Assembly: GCF_000497575.1 (NCBI RefSeq)
Contig: NZ_APJI01000016.1
Coordinates: forward strand, 248,001-312,000
DNA length: 64,000 bases
DNA from: Afipia sp. OHSU_II-C1
GTDB lineage: Bacteria > Pseudomonadota > Alphaproteobacteria > Rhizobiales > Xanthobacteraceae
Direction of reading: 5' to 3'
Position numbers and translations under genes: made by a program. Under the pieces are notes generated by a model. It saw only the letters and a list, made by a program, of their open reading frames with translations. It did not search any database and had not been told where the DNA came from. This document shows positions 30,628-39,570 of the stretch, piece by piece (the stretch's first letter is position 1; each line of letters opens with the position of its first letter).

Positions 30628-31911
30628 TTAGACGGGCTCGCGGGCCAGGATCAGGGACGCGTTCTGACCGCCAAAGCCGAATGAGTTCGACATCACTGCT
30701 GTCACGCGCGCATCGCGCGCCTTGTTCGGAACCACATCGAACGGGATTGCCGGATCGGGCACGTCGTAGTTGATGGTCGGCGGAATGCGCTGGTTTTCCA
30801 GCGTGAGCAGCGAGAACACGGCTTCCACCGCGCCCGCAGCCGAAAGCGTATGTCCGATCATCGATTTGTTGGACGAGACCGGAATCTGCTGTGCGCGATC
30901 GCCGAACACCGTGGAGATGCCAAGATATTCCATCTTGTCGTTCTCCGGAGTGCTGGTGCCGTGGGCATTGATGTAGTCGATCTGCTCGATACCCATTCCG
31001 GCATCGGACAGTGCATTCTTCACGCAGCCCACGATCGGTTTGCCGTCAGGGCTCGAACGCGTGCGATGGAATGAGTCGGCGAGCTCACCGCATCCAGCGA
31101 CGATGCCGAGAATCTTCGCGCCGCGTGCAGTGGCGGCTTCAAGGCTTTCCAACACCAGCGCACCGGCGCCTTCCGCCATGACAAAGCCGTCCCGATTCTT
31201 CGAGAACGGGCGTGCCGCCGCATGTGGCGGTTCGTTGTTGGTGGACAGTGCGGACAGAAGTGAGAAGCGAATAAGCGCCTCGGCGTTAACTGACCCGTCG
31301 GTTGCGACGCACAGCGCCGCATCGGTTTCGCCGCGGCGGATCGCTTCGACACCGAGCTGGATCGCGGTCGCGCCGGAGGCACATGCCGTCGACAGCGAAA
31401 TCGGAGATCCCTTGGTGCCGAAAGTCTCGATCAGATGATCGGCGACGGAGCCGAACAGAAAGCGGCGGTGCAAGCCGGTGAAACGGCCGTTACCACTGGC
31501 CTTGAGCAGCGCGTCGTAATCGATACCCGCGCTCATCCCCGTCGCGCGGGCGATGTCGTTGCGGGGTTCCCATTCGAGTTCGATAGGGGCGACCGCCAAA
31601 AAAAGCGGGCCGGGGAAGTCACCCTTGCTGCCGATGCTGGACTGCGCAACGGCTTCCTCGACAGCCACATCGGCCAGCCGCTCGGAGAGCGTTGTCGACG
31701 AAAAGGGTTCGACCGGGATGAAGTCGACGGTGCCGGCTATTGTCGTCTTGAGGCCGTTGGTCGGGAAACGGGTAATGGTCCGGATGCCGGATTCACCCGC
31801 GGTCAATTTGGCCCAGTTGTCGGCCTTGCCTGCGCCGAGGGATGTGACAACACCCATGCCGGTGACGACTACGATGGGTCGTCCGAACTTGTCGCGAGTC
31901 GTCGTCGTCAT
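30628..31911 (-). CDS. fabF1XL: 3-oxoacyl-ACP synthase of the VLCFA cluster, catalytically complete
   Basis: A 427-residue KAS II-like enzyme. The Cys-His-His triad is visible: Cys in STACASGATAIQ, His in NAHGTSTPEND and His in MIGHTLSAAGAVEA. It elongates acyl chains on AcpXL toward C28. I chose ATG 31909-31911 (MTTTTRDKFGRP); an in-frame start at 31938 adds 9 residues overlapping the gap to fabF2XL. It forms a tight pair with the next gene upstream (13-bp gap). Confidence 0.9.
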   Translation of the reverse strand: MTTTTRDKFGRPIVVVTGMGVVTSLGAGKADNWAKLTAGESGIRTITRFPTNGLKTTIAGTVDFIPVEPFSSTTLSERLADVAVEEAVAQSSIGSKGDFPGPLFLAVAPIELEWEPRNDIARATGMSAGIDYDALLKASGNGRFTGLHRRFLFGSVADHLIETFGTKGSPISLSTACASGATAIQLGVEAIRRGETDAALCVATDGSVNAEALIRFSLLSALSTNNEPPHAAARPFSKNRDGFVMAEGAGALVLESLEAATARGAKILGIVAGCGELADSFHRTRSSPDGKPIVGCVKNALSDAGMGIEQIDYINAHGTSTPENDKMEYLGISTVFGDRAQQIPVSSNKSMIGHTLSAAGAVEAVFSLLTLENQRIPPTINYDVPDPAIPFDVVPNKARDARVTAVMSNSFGFGGQNASLILAREPV

Positions 31912-31924
31912 GGTTTTTCCCCGC

Positions 31925-33124
31925 TTAGACGGCCTCAACCAGCGCCATGCCTTCGCCGCGCCAGTGACCGGCCCCGATCACCACAATCTGGGATGGGGCC
32001 TTGGTCATTTCAATCTCGACGCCGGTTTTATCGTTCGGCGGAAACAGCGCACCGCGCGAGATCGACAGCGCCGCGAGCGCCAGACCGAGCGGGAACTGAG
32101 CCTCTACGACATGGCCGAAAGAAGTGGCGGTGCCGCGCGCAGGGATGTTGCGGTGCTTGTCGAGAAATGCACGCTCTTCCGCGGTCACGGGCGCCGCGCC
32201 GGTTGCGCCTGTGATAATCGCGCTGTTTTCGCCGATCGCTCCGATCTTTGACCACAGTCCCTCGAGGACTGCCGTCACGGCACCAGGGTTCTTTCGCCGT
32301 GCATGGTCGGAAACGACCTTGGTCAGCTTTGCATAAGGCTTTGCGCCGCGCGCCTGGGCGTGTTCCTTCGACTCGATGACGAGGAACACGCCGCCCGCCC
32401 CGAGTGCGAAGCCATTGTCGCGCTCCCAGACAGGCAAAAACTTGTTCTTCAGGTTGAAATCGCCGAACTCGTAGAGCATCAGCATTTCCTTGCGCTCGCT
32501 GTTCTGGGCAGCGCCGACAAGGGCAATGTCGCTTTGTCCGTCGAGGATGCGCGCCAGTGCGATACGTGCCGCATCAACGCCTGCGGCTTCCTCGCCCATG
32601 AAGGTCCGGGATGATCCGGTGACGCCGTGAACGATGGCTATGTTGCCGGCGAGGAGGTTCGAGAGTTGCGCCAGGAATAGGGTGGGGCGCAGATCGTTCA
32701 TCAGCCGTTCGTTGAGCAGGGCCGGGTCGGCGTTGCCCTGGATGTTGGCGTTGACGATCGAGGAATCCACCGCGAGGTCGCGTTCGCCACCACCTGCGGC
32801 AACGATCATGTCCATGCGCGAGAGGATCTCGCTATTGCCCTTCACGCCGGCGGAGTCGAGCGCGAGACCTGCTGCATACGTACCGATGCGCTGCCACGCT
32901 TCCATCTGGCGCTGGTCACCCTTCTTGGGGATCTGCCCGTCGAAGCTCAGTTTGGTCATCGGATGGACGATGTAGGGCGCGAAGGTTGTCTCGTCGACGT
33001 TGATCGTCTTGGCGTTAAGCGCGTCCCAATGCGCATCCAGCCCTTCGCCGAGCGATGTGGCGAGGCCGATGCCCGTGATCCAGGCTTCGCGCGGTCCGCC
33101 TTTTGATGAAGGGATCTCAGTCAT
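31925..33124 (-). CDS. fabF2XL: 3-oxoacyl-ACP synthase-like protein lacking the catalytic Cys
   Basis: A 399-residue KAS-fold protein, with ITGIGLATSLGEGLDAHWDA at the N-terminus. At the position of the nucleophilic Cys it reads GVTGSSRTFMGEEAAGVDAA, so a Glu replaces Cys. The first His motif (NAHGT in the partner) reads ITGATGAA. Only the second His region (SFGHVVEAQF) retains His. It therefore resembles a chain-length-factor partner for FabF1XL rather than an independent synthase. Its start overlaps the fabZXL stop by 8 bp. Confidence 0.87.
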   Translation of the reverse strand: MTEIPSSKGGPREAWITGIGLATSLGEGLDAHWDALNAKTINVDETTFAPYIVHPMTKLSFDGQIPKKGDQRQMEAWQRIGTYAAGLALDSAGVKGNSEILSRMDMIVAAGGGERDLAVDSSIVNANIQGNADPALLNERLMNDLRPTLFLAQLSNLLAGNIAIVHGVTGSSRTFMGEEAAGVDAARIALARILDGQSDIALVGAAQNSERKEMLMLYEFGDFNLKNKFLPVWERDNGFALGAGGVFLVIESKEHAQARGAKPYAKLTKVVSDHARRKNPGAVTAVLEGLWSKIGAIGENSAIITGATGAAPVTAEERAFLDKHRNIPARGTATSFGHVVEAQFPLGLALAALSISRGALFPPNDKTGVEIEMTKAPSQIVVIGAGHWRGEGMALVEAV

Positions 33125-33590
33125 GAGCGATTGCCTGTTGAGGAAAGCCGATACGCTTCGCCATCGCTTCCATATGCACGCGCAAGTCCGGGTGTGGGAA
33201 TGGCGTATGGCGGAAGGTTAGTGTCGCGTTGCATTTCAACTTGCCACCGATACGGACGTTGGCGTCGGTGACAGCGAAACCCGAGCCGTCATGAACGAGG
33301 CTCGCGTTGATCGTTAGCAGCTCGCCAGGCTTCACGAAGTCGCGCATCTTGGCTTCCTTGACGCTGGCAAGGAATGGCATGCGCTCGAACTTCAGGAGCG
33401 CGATCAGGAGCCACCCGGACGTCTGCGCCATCGTCTCGGTCAGCAGCACGCCCGGCATCAGCGGATAGCCGGGGAAGTGCCCCTCGAAGACGGTACTGGT
33501 TTCGGGGACCTGCGACTCGACCGTAATCGTCCGCTTACCGACGTCGAGATCGGTGATGCGGTCAACCATCTGGAAGTATTCGATCTGCAT
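33117..33590 (-). CDS. fabZXL: 3-hydroxyacyl-ACP dehydratase of the VLCFA cluster
   Basis: A 157-residue hot-dog-fold dehydratase with FEGHFPGYPLMPGVLLTETM, containing the catalytic His and Glu of FabZ. It removes water during elongation of AcpXL-bound chains. I start at ATG 33588-33590; an in-frame GTG at 33606-33608 overlapping acpXL would add 6 residues. It is part of the overlapping run from acpXL to fabF1XL. Confidence 0.87.
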   Translation of the reverse strand: MQIEYFQMVDRITDLDVGKRTITVESQVPETSTVFEGHFPGYPLMPGVLLTETMAQTSGWLLIALLKFERMPFLASVKEAKMRDFVKPGELLTINASLVHDGSGFAVTDANVRIGGKLKCNATLTFRHTPFPHPDLRVHMEAMAKRIGFPQQAIAHD

Positions 33591-33600
33591 GGCAGGGGCG

Positions 33601-33882
33601 TCAGGCACCCTTGGCGGCGACCAGTTCGTCGATGCGCGCGCTGAGGTTCTTCAGGACAAAGTACTGCTCGGTCGTGGCCTTGCCGTCGTTGACCTCCTGC
33701 GTCCACTTCTCCAGCGGCAGCTTGATGCCGAAGGCCTTGTCGATGGCGAAGGCGATATCGAGAAAGTCGAGGCTGTCGATGCCCAGATCGTCGATCGCGT
33801 GGCTTTCCGGGGTGATCGTGTCGCGAGGAATGTCGCACGTTTCCGCAATGATCGTGGCGACCTGATCGAATGTAGACGACAT
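33601..33882 (-). CDS. acpXL: Acyl carrier protein AcpXL
   Basis: A 93-residue acyl carrier protein specialised for very-long-chain hydroxy fatty acids of lipid A. The phosphopantetheine Ser lies in [15 protein letters not shown]. The [20 protein letters not shown] start and the acidic helix II match rhizobial AcpXL. It is the first gene of the cluster and is preceded by a gap of about 160 bp that should contain the promoter. Confidence 0.9.
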   Translation of the reverse strand: MSSTFDQVATIIAETCDIPRDTITPESHAIDDLGIDSLDFLDIAFAIDKAFGIKLPLEKWTQEVNDGKATTEQYFVLKNLSARIDELVAAKGA

Positions 33883-34043
33883 GCTAAACCTTTGAGATTT
33901 TTGAGGTAAATGCCATTTCTGGCATGGGGCGCTGGGCTCGAAACCGTGCCACAAGCCCCTTTGGACGGGTTGAACCCCGTATATCGGAGCCATGATCCGA
34001 GTTCAATGGCGCAACGTGACAGCGAAATGACCCGTTTCCGACC

Positions 34044-34358
34044 CTAGTTGTGGCGAATCGGATCGGTTTTCTGTGCTGAAATGTGCGCGCAATCCCGTCG
34101 GCCCATCAGGACGCAGTCCTGCGTGTTCCGGAGATCGGCAAGGGTCATGGCGAGCCAGACGCCGACCCCCGTCAACGCTGCCGTAAAGGCAATGGCAGCG
34201 GCATTGGCGATCATGCGATGACGATAGTCGTCGGGACTTTCGTTCGCCCGTTCGTAGCGGGACAGGTCGGGCGCGAGTTTGCCGGCCGGATTTGCCGTCG
34301 GGGACCGTGCCCGTGTGCGCGGGCGGAATTTCAGCACGCGATGATCGCCGTCAGTCAT
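34044..34358 (-). CDS. Small single-pass membrane protein of unknown function
   Basis: A 104-residue protein with a basic N-terminal half (KFRPRTRARS, DLSRYERANE), a membrane helix at about residues 50-70 (ANAAAIAFTAALTGVGVWLA) and a short C-terminal tail with two cysteines (NTQDCVLMGRRDCAH). No domain is recognised. It lies between acpXL and the ParB-like gene, on the same strand as the VLCFA cluster, about 160 bp upstream of acpXL. Confidence 0.65.
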   Translation of the reverse strand: MTDGDHRVLKFRPRTRARSPTANPAGKLAPDLSRYERANESPDDYRHRMIANAAAIAFTAALTGVGVWLAMTLADLRNTQDCVLMGRRDCAHISAQKTDPIRHN

Positions 34359-34533
34359 GAAAGACAGTCCAAATCAGCAAAGGTATCCTAAGTCGGTCGC
34401 ACAACTATATCTTCGGCGAAGTAAGGTATTCCTGTGATGCCGAAAAGAATAGGCTGGAATCGATCCAGCCGAGTATCGGCCCGAAGCACGGTCGTGGCCT
34501 GTAAAATAATGCCTCGAAAGTGATGTTATCGGG

Positions 34534-34551
34534 CCGCGCTTCTTTGCGCGG
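34534..34551 (+). other. Hairpin before the ParB-like gene
   Basis: A perfect 6-bp stem CCGCGC/GCGCGG with a 6-nt loop ends 2 bp before an ATG at 34554. It would hinder initiation there and supports the downstream ATG at 34593. It could also be a regulatory or terminator-like structure; no T-run follows. Confidence 0.4.
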
Positions 34552-34592
34552 GGATGGCTAAGGTCTGGGAACCTCCACCGGAGTGCCGTCCA

Positions 34593-35216
34593 ATGGCCAA
34601 CAAACGCGAACCGATCCTTGTGCCCGTTTCAATTCTGTCCCTGCGGCCGACCCAGATGACTGTCGGCATGCGGGAGGTCGGCGAGAAGCGCAAGCGATGG
34701 CGCGCTCACAAATCGAAGAAGAAGGCCGAGCTTCTGGGGCGCCACATGATCCCGGTCGTAGTCGGGCCCGATAAGCGAAACTATGTGATCGACCATCACC
34801 ACCTGGCACGCGCGCTTCATGAGGAAGGTGAAAAAGAAGTCCTCGTCTCGGTGGTCGCTGACCTGACGATGGTCGATCCGAAAGCGTTCTGGATCGTGCT
34901 CGACAATCACCGGTGGGTTTATCCCTATGACGCGAAAGGCGAGCGCCGTAACTACAGGGATTTGCCGAAAGATGTGACTGGGTTGAAGAATGATCCATTC
35001 CGGAGTCTTGCAGGTGAATTGCGCCGGGCCGGTGGCTTCGCAAAGGATACAACGCCATTCAGCGAGTTCCTGTGGGCGGACTTCCTGCGCCGGAGAATGT
35101 CGCGCAAGACGGTCGACAATGATTTTGCAAAGGCAATCGAGCAAGCGCTGTCGCTGGGCAAGAGCAAGGACGCGATCTATCTGCCGGGCTGGTGCGGGCC
35201 GGCGAGCGACGACTAG
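34593..35216 (+). CDS. ParB-like protein (ParB-like_2 family)
   Basis: A 207-residue basic protein starting MANKREPILVPVSILSLRPT with VVVGPDKRNYVIDHHHLARA, a pattern of the ParB/Srx-like_2 family (PF08857) in which the ParB GxxRhxA-type loop is replaced by DHHHLARAL. The rest (LPGWCGPAS at the end) is conserved within this family only. It is not the chromosomal ParB, since no helix-turn-helix or ParA neighbour is seen. The molecular role is unknown. ATG 34554 is an alternative start. Confidence 0.75.
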   Translation: MANKREPILVPVSILSLRPTQMTVGMREVGEKRKRWRAHKSKKKAELLGRHMIPVVVGPDKRNYVIDHHHLARALHEEGEKEVLVSVVADLTMVDPKAFWIVLDNHRWVYPYDAKGERRNYRDLPKDVTGLKNDPFRSLAGELRRAGGFAKDTTPFSEFLWADFLRRRMSRKTVDNDFAKAIEQALSLGKSKDAIYLPGWCGPASDD

Positions 35217-35241
35217 GCCGGCGCTCAATGAAATCGTGTTG

Positions 35242-35706
35242 TTAGTTCGGCGGCGGTTCGTCAGGGCTGCCGCGAAGAGCACGATGGAGCGCGCGCTCGA
35301 AGGGGCCGCCAAAGGCGAGGACGATAAGCGCAATTGCGAGGGCGATTGTCACCAGCCGCCATTGTCCGAGACCGCACACGATTCCAATACAGGCCGTGAA
35401 CCACACGCAGGCTGCGCTGGTCAGGCCTCTTACCTTTGCCTGCTCGCTGTGAACGATGACCCCTGCGCCGAGAAAGCCGATGCCGGTGAGTAGTCCCTGG
35501 ATGACGCGGCTGGTTGCATCGGATAGCCGGCCTGCTTCCAGAGCCACCGGATTGGCAAGCAGGACGACGGTTGCAGTGGCGAGACCCACCAAGCTCAGCG
35601 TGCGCAGGCCAATCGGCTTTCCATGCAGATCCCGGTTCAGGCCAATGACGCCGGAGGCGACCGTCGCGACCCCGAGCCGCAAAATGATGTCCCACCAGTC
35701 AAGCAA
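35242..35706 (-). CDS. MgtC/SapB family membrane protein
   Basis: A 154-residue protein with four to five membrane helices and the MgtC signatures GLNRDLHGKPIGLRTLSLVG and GIGFLGAGVIVHSE, followed by VRGLTSAACVWFTACIGI. The N-terminus LDWWDIILRLG points to a TTG start at 35704-35706, which has AAAGG upstream at good spacing. A longer open frame to 36066 overlaps the AhpD-like gene and is not real. MgtC proteins act in survival at low Mg2+ and in ATP synthase regulation in some pathogens. Confidence 0.8.
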   Translation of the reverse strand: MLDWWDIILRLGVATVASGVIGLNRDLHGKPIGLRTLSLVGLATATVVLLANPVALEAGRLSDATSRVIQGLLTGIGFLGAGVIVHSEQAKVRGLTSAACVWFTACIGIVCGLGQWRLVTIALAIALIVLAFGGPFERALHRALRGSPDEPPPN

Positions 35707-35732
35707 CGCAGTCGCCTTTCTGAACAGGCTGA

Positions 35733-36314
35733 TCAGGCCTTCGGCACGCGGCCCATCATATAGAATTCGTCGTTGGGCCGCATCTCTGTAACGCTGGCCA
35801 TCCGGTTCGACAGGGCAAAGAACGCTGCAATCGCCGCAATGTCCCAGATATCGTCGTCGCTGAAACCGTGGCCCCGCAATACCTCGAAGTCCTGCGCCGA
35901 TGTTTTTTGCGATTCCAGGCAAACCTTGACCGCGAAATCGAGCATGGCGCGCTGCCGGGGCGTGATGTCGGCTTTGCGGTAGTTGTTGGCGATCTGATCC
36001 GCGATCAATGGATTCTTCGCACGAATGCGCAGCACGGCGCCGTGCGAGACGACACAGTAATGGCACTGATTGGCGGCGCTGGTCGCAACCACAATCATTT
36101 CGCGCTCGGCCTTGCTCAGGCCGCCGTCCTTTTCCATCACCGCATCGTTGTAGGCGAAAAAGGCCCGGAATTCGTCCGGACGATAGGCCAGCGCGAGAAA
36201 CACATTCGGCACAAAGCCCGACTTCTCCTGCACGCCGAGAATGCGCGTGCGGATGTCGTCGGGCAGCGAATTCAGGGCAGGAACGGGAAAGCGGCTGATG
36301 GCAGGCATGGTCAT
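35733..36314 (-). CDS. Peroxidase-related, AhpD/carboxymuconolactone decarboxylase-like protein
   Basis: A 193-residue protein of the AhpD-like fold with the redox CxxC and downstream His in NQCHYCVVSHGAVLR. This is typical of the peroxidase-related enzyme group (TIGR01926), which reduces peroxides using the CxxC pair. The start ATG 36312-36314 (MTMPAISRFPVP) is chosen over a 22-residue extension. The MgtC gene follows 26 bp downstream on the same strand, so they may be co-transcribed. Confidence 0.83.
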   Translation of the reverse strand: MTMPAISRFPVPALNSLPDDIRTRILGVQEKSGFVPNVFLALAYRPDEFRAFFAYNDAVMEKDGGLSKAEREMIVVATSAANQCHYCVVSHGAVLRIRAKNPLIADQIANNYRKADITPRQRAMLDFAVKVCLESQKTSAQDFEVLRGHGFSDDDIWDIAAIAAFFALSNRMASVTEMRPNDEFYMMGRVPKA

Positions 36315-36419
36315 GTCAGGTCCGATGCAGAAAGTGGGAGCGTCACGGGACAACCATAGTCGAGGACAACCCTCGCGCAAAGCTGAGGCTGTGCACGGCT
36401 GTCCCGCGGAGGGCTGCGA

Positions 36420-38180
36420 TCAGCGCAAGGGCTTTTTCAGTAACGAGAAGCGATCGGGATCGAGTCCGAGCGAGGGTTGCAGCATCGGCGCTTCCGGCAC
36501 GCGGGGAACGGGACGCTCCGCGATGCCCCGGTCGAATATTGGATCGTTCGGCGTTTCGCGATGGGATGTCGCGCCGCGCCATCGCTCCAGCACCGAGCCG
36601 ACAAAGGTGATGTCGTGGCCACTGAGCGCCGAAGGCGTGGTCGCAATGGTCGCTTCGCTGCGCGGCAATTGATGCGCCGGAACCTCCTTGAAGCGCAGCC
36701 GGGTCGGGAGAGCAACGCCTTCGCCGAACGCCAGCACTTCGCGCGTTCCGAGCGAGGGCACGAACGACAGAAGGTTTGCGGCGGCATCGGAAACTGCGGA
36801 GCGCAACAGCATCTGGTCACGCTCGTTTGCAAGCCGCATCGCAAACAGCGTGTTGCACTGGGAGATGATCGTTGCGTCGAGTTCGGCGGGGCGCTGCGTG
36901 ACCAGCGCAAGATAGACGCCGTATTTGCGGCCTTCCTTGGCGATGCGCGACACGGCCTTGCGTGTCGGTCCGAAACCTACGCCGCGATCCGCGGATGCAT
37001 AGCGATGTGCTTCCTCGCAGACGAACAGCATCGGTGACGCGCCATCGCTCCACAATCCGAAATCGAACGCCATCCGGCACAGCACGGACACGACGGAGTC
37101 CACGACTTCCGCCGGGAAGCCAGCGAGCTGCATGACCGTCATTGGCCGGCCATTCGCCGGCATGCGAAACAGGAGGCTGATAACCTCGGCCATCGTATCG
37201 CCGCCGACGTTGGCATTCTCGAACATGAAGGCGTAACGCGGATCGTTCTTGACGGTTTCGATACGCGTAATCAGCTTGTGATAGACGATACGGGAGGAGC
37301 GGTTTTCCAGTTTGCCCATGCGCTCGTCGATCAGCGAAATCAGATCGACCAAACGATATGGTACCGGCGTATCGGCCGTGTATCCGACGGTCTTGGCGTC
37401 GACGCGTTTCAGGCCAAGTCGATCCGTGTTTTGGTATTGCGTGTAGGTCGCCTTTGCCACTGGAATAAGTTCGATGAGAACCTCGAGTTCTTCTGGAACG
37501 CCGGGGCGCCCGCCGAAAATGACGTCGACGAATTCCTCGAAATTGAAAAGCCAGAACGGCAGCTTGAGATTCCGGGGATTGAGAACGAGCGCCTTGTCGC
37601 CGAAGCATCGGCCGTATTCGTTATGCACGTCGAGCAGGAACACGCGCAGATTCGGCCGTACGCGCAGGATCTCATTCAGCAGCAACGAGACACCGCTGGA
37701 TTTACCGACGCCGGTGGAGCCCAGAACCGCAAAGTGCTTGCTCAGCATGTCCTCGACATCGACATAGGCGATAACGGATGGATCCTGTTGCAGCGTGCCG
37801 ATGTTGATCTGTTCGGCCTTTGACGGCGCGTATACAGTCCGCAGTTGCTGGTTGGTCAGGACGTCCACCATGTCGCCGATTGTCGGGTAGCTGGTGACGC
37901 CCCGCTGGAAGCGACCGGAAGGGCCAGTCCCGATTTCCCCCAAAAGATCGACTGAGGCAATTGCGATGTAATTGTCGGTTGCCGGCAGGTTTTCGCGGCT
38001 GACCTCGGTGATCATCGCAACGATGATAGTGGTAGCGGTCCGGATACCGAAAAACTGGCCGACAGTGGCGCGGACGTTGGCATCATTGATCTGGCTCGTC
38101 GCCATAAGGCCGACGCGTGCCTGCGAGCCGCGTACCGAAATGATGCGCCCGAGCGAGGCTGGCTGCGGAGAAGTCAACAT
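36420..38180 (-). CDS. HerA/DUF87-type P-loop ATPase
   Basis: A 586-residue hexameric-type ATPase. After an N-terminal beta-barrel-like HAS domain (residues 10-120) comes Walker A in LGSTGVGKSSGVSLLL (about 154-161) and later LFVCEEAHRYASAD as Walker B, then LALVTQRPAELDATIISQC, typical of FtsK/HerA proteins. HerA is a DNA translocase that in archaea works with NurA in end resection; no nuclease partner is visible here. The start ATG 38178-38180 excludes an unsupported 42-residue extension. Confidence 0.85.
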   Translation of the reverse strand: MLTSPQPASLGRIISVRGSQARVGLMATSQINDANVRATVGQFFGIRTATTIIVAMITEVSRENLPATDNYIAIASVDLLGEIGTGPSGRFQRGVTSYPTIGDMVDVLTNQQLRTVYAPSKAEQINIGTLQQDPSVIAYVDVEDMLSKHFAVLGSTGVGKSSGVSLLLNEILRVRPNLRVFLLDVHNEYGRCFGDKALVLNPRNLKLPFWLFNFEEFVDVIFGGRPGVPEELEVLIELIPVAKATYTQYQNTDRLGLKRVDAKTVGYTADTPVPYRLVDLISLIDERMGKLENRSSRIVYHKLITRIETVKNDPRYAFMFENANVGGDTMAEVISLLFRMPANGRPMTVMQLAGFPAEVVDSVVSVLCRMAFDFGLWSDGASPMLFVCEEAHRYASADRGVGFGPTRKAVSRIAKEGRKYGVYLALVTQRPAELDATIISQCNTLFAMRLANERDQMLLRSAVSDAAANLLSFVPSLGTREVLAFGEGVALPTRLRFKEVPAHQLPRSEATIATTPSALSGHDITFVGSVLERWRGATSHRETPNDPIFDRGIAERPVPRVPEAPMLQPSLGLDPDRFSLLKKPLR

Positions 38181-38613
38181 AGAGAGGTGTAGCCTGTCTG
38201 AATGGGCCGAATTTCTCCCGATTGTACAAAGGCTTGTTGCAGGAATGTTAAACGGTCCGGAAGAACTCTTCCGATTCCCAAAGGTGGTTGTCGGCAGACG
38301 CTGCAACCGCTGAAATCCCGTGATGGGGTAAGGTCCCGTAGTTCAAGGGGTATTTTCGTCCTGACAGACCGAGCCGTTCAGTTGTCTCTCGAATGCGATT
38401 AAGCCTTTGTTTACCTTGGATTAATGGATGGCACCCGGCACCCGGCCAGGGACCGGCGGTCATCTTCCGAGCGTCGCGATCAGGGGATAGGGCAAGGCAG
38501 GGGTAGACCGCGGCGCAGCACCGCTTTATATCCAGCGCGCGATATCGATTTGCTGATTTGGACAGCGATCCGCCGGTGCCACACCGTGTGTCAGATCAAG
38601 GTCCGCAATCGAT
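38181..38613. other. Gene-poor spacer between the HerA-like gene and tRNA-Gln
   Basis: About 430 bp with no convincing coding frame; the short open frames lack recognisable products. It should contain the promoters of the HerA-like gene on the reverse strand and of tRNA-Gln on the forward strand, but I cannot point to clear elements. Confidence 0.5.
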
Positions 38614-38687
38614 TGGGGAATGGTGTAACGGTAGCACAACAGACTCTGACTCTGTTTGTCTAGGTTCGAATCCTAGTTCCCCAGCCA
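38614..38687 (+). tRNA. tRNA-Gln (anticodon CTG)
   Basis: The cloverleaf can be folded by eye. Acceptor TGGGGAA (38614-38620) pairs with TTCCCCA (38677-38683). The anticodon stem ACAGA/TCTGT surrounds the loop CTCTGAC with anticodon CTG, and the T arm CTAGG-TTCGAAT-CCTAG is perfect. The discriminator is G and CCA is encoded at 38685-38687. Confidence 0.95.
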
Positions 38688-39147
38688 GCCAGTCCGATAA
38701 TCAGAACGTCCTCCTTATGCGGTTGATAGGCCGGCCAACAGCGGGCTTTTTCGACGTCGCAGGGTCTCTGCGCGGGCAAGATTCGAAATTTTCGAGCGAA
38801 AATTCCCCACAGTCTCCGCTTAACCATTGAATAATTCCCGTTTTCTAGAGACGTCGTTTGGAGACCGGAGAATAATCCACTGCGCTGTGACCGGGCAGTG
38901 TAGAGCGCGCCATGGCCAGACCAGTCGGGCGCCGTCCTCGCAGTTCGAATCCCATTCCCTCCGCCACCCAATTTTCGCAAAATCTATTAGACGCCTCCAA
39001 AGAGTGAGAAATCCCCCTTATTTGCAGACTCACTCTTACCTTCAATTGTCAGTGGACTGGCGATTGCCCTACAAAAATGCCTTGAGACGCGAAATTCTCT
39101 GAAGCCTAGGACCGCGGTACGGTTTGTACGAAGACCAAAGACTGCTC
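38688..39147. other. Spacer downstream of tRNA-Gln without recognisable genes
   Basis: About 460 bp with lower GC stretches than the flanks and only short open frames. It includes the tRNA-end-like sequence at 38938-38966. It appears to be part of a decayed insertion next to tRNA-Gln. Confidence 0.45.
38938..38966 (+). other. Degenerate tRNA 3'-end-like sequence
   Basis: A T-loop TTCGAAT (38944-38950) followed by CCCATTCCCTCCGCCA resembles the 3' end of a tRNA-Ser, but the T stem (GCAG against CCCAT) does not pair and no 5' half is present. It may be a relic attachment sequence left by an integrated element. Confidence 0.3.
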
Positions 39148-39570
39148 TTACGGCCACTTTTCTCGTAAGCAGGTGTCAGCAGTTTTGAATTCAGTTGGGT
39201 ATCGCACACCTTTCTTGGTGGAGTAGCTCGGACCCATACGGTTATCGCGGTCGTCGAACAGTTTGCCCATCAGCAGCGCGCCGCTCTCTGATCGTCGATT
39301 TTTTCGCGACACTGAGTTGGCGGCCAGTTTCGTCTGAACGGCATCAAACGTAGCTTTTGCAATGATCCGCGGATGTTCTCCCGGATGCCATTTGTCTTTG
39401 TGAGGAACCTCGCCAATATAAAGTCGGTTGTTCAATAGGTAGGCCAGGGGACCGTAGGTAAAGGGCGATGTCACGCGAGCGTCTGACTTTTTTGCTTTTT
39501 TTGTTCTTGACCGGATGCCCTTTGCATCGAGGTTCAAGCACCAGCAAGCCGAAACTGCCGAGTTCAGCGG
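39148..39570 (-). pseudogene. Serine recombinase remnant (frameshifted and truncated)
   Basis: The reverse strand reads PFTYGPLAYLLNNRLYIGEV then HPGEHPRIIAKATFDAVQ and LMGKLFDDRDNRMGPSYSTK, which is the recombinase (PF07508) and start of the zinc-ribbon part of large serine recombinases. The preceding homologous segment ELGSFGLLVL is in another frame from DAKGIRSRTKK, so a 1-base frameshift lies at about 39530. The N-terminal catalytic resolvase domain and the C-terminus are missing. It cannot be active. Confidence 0.75.
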
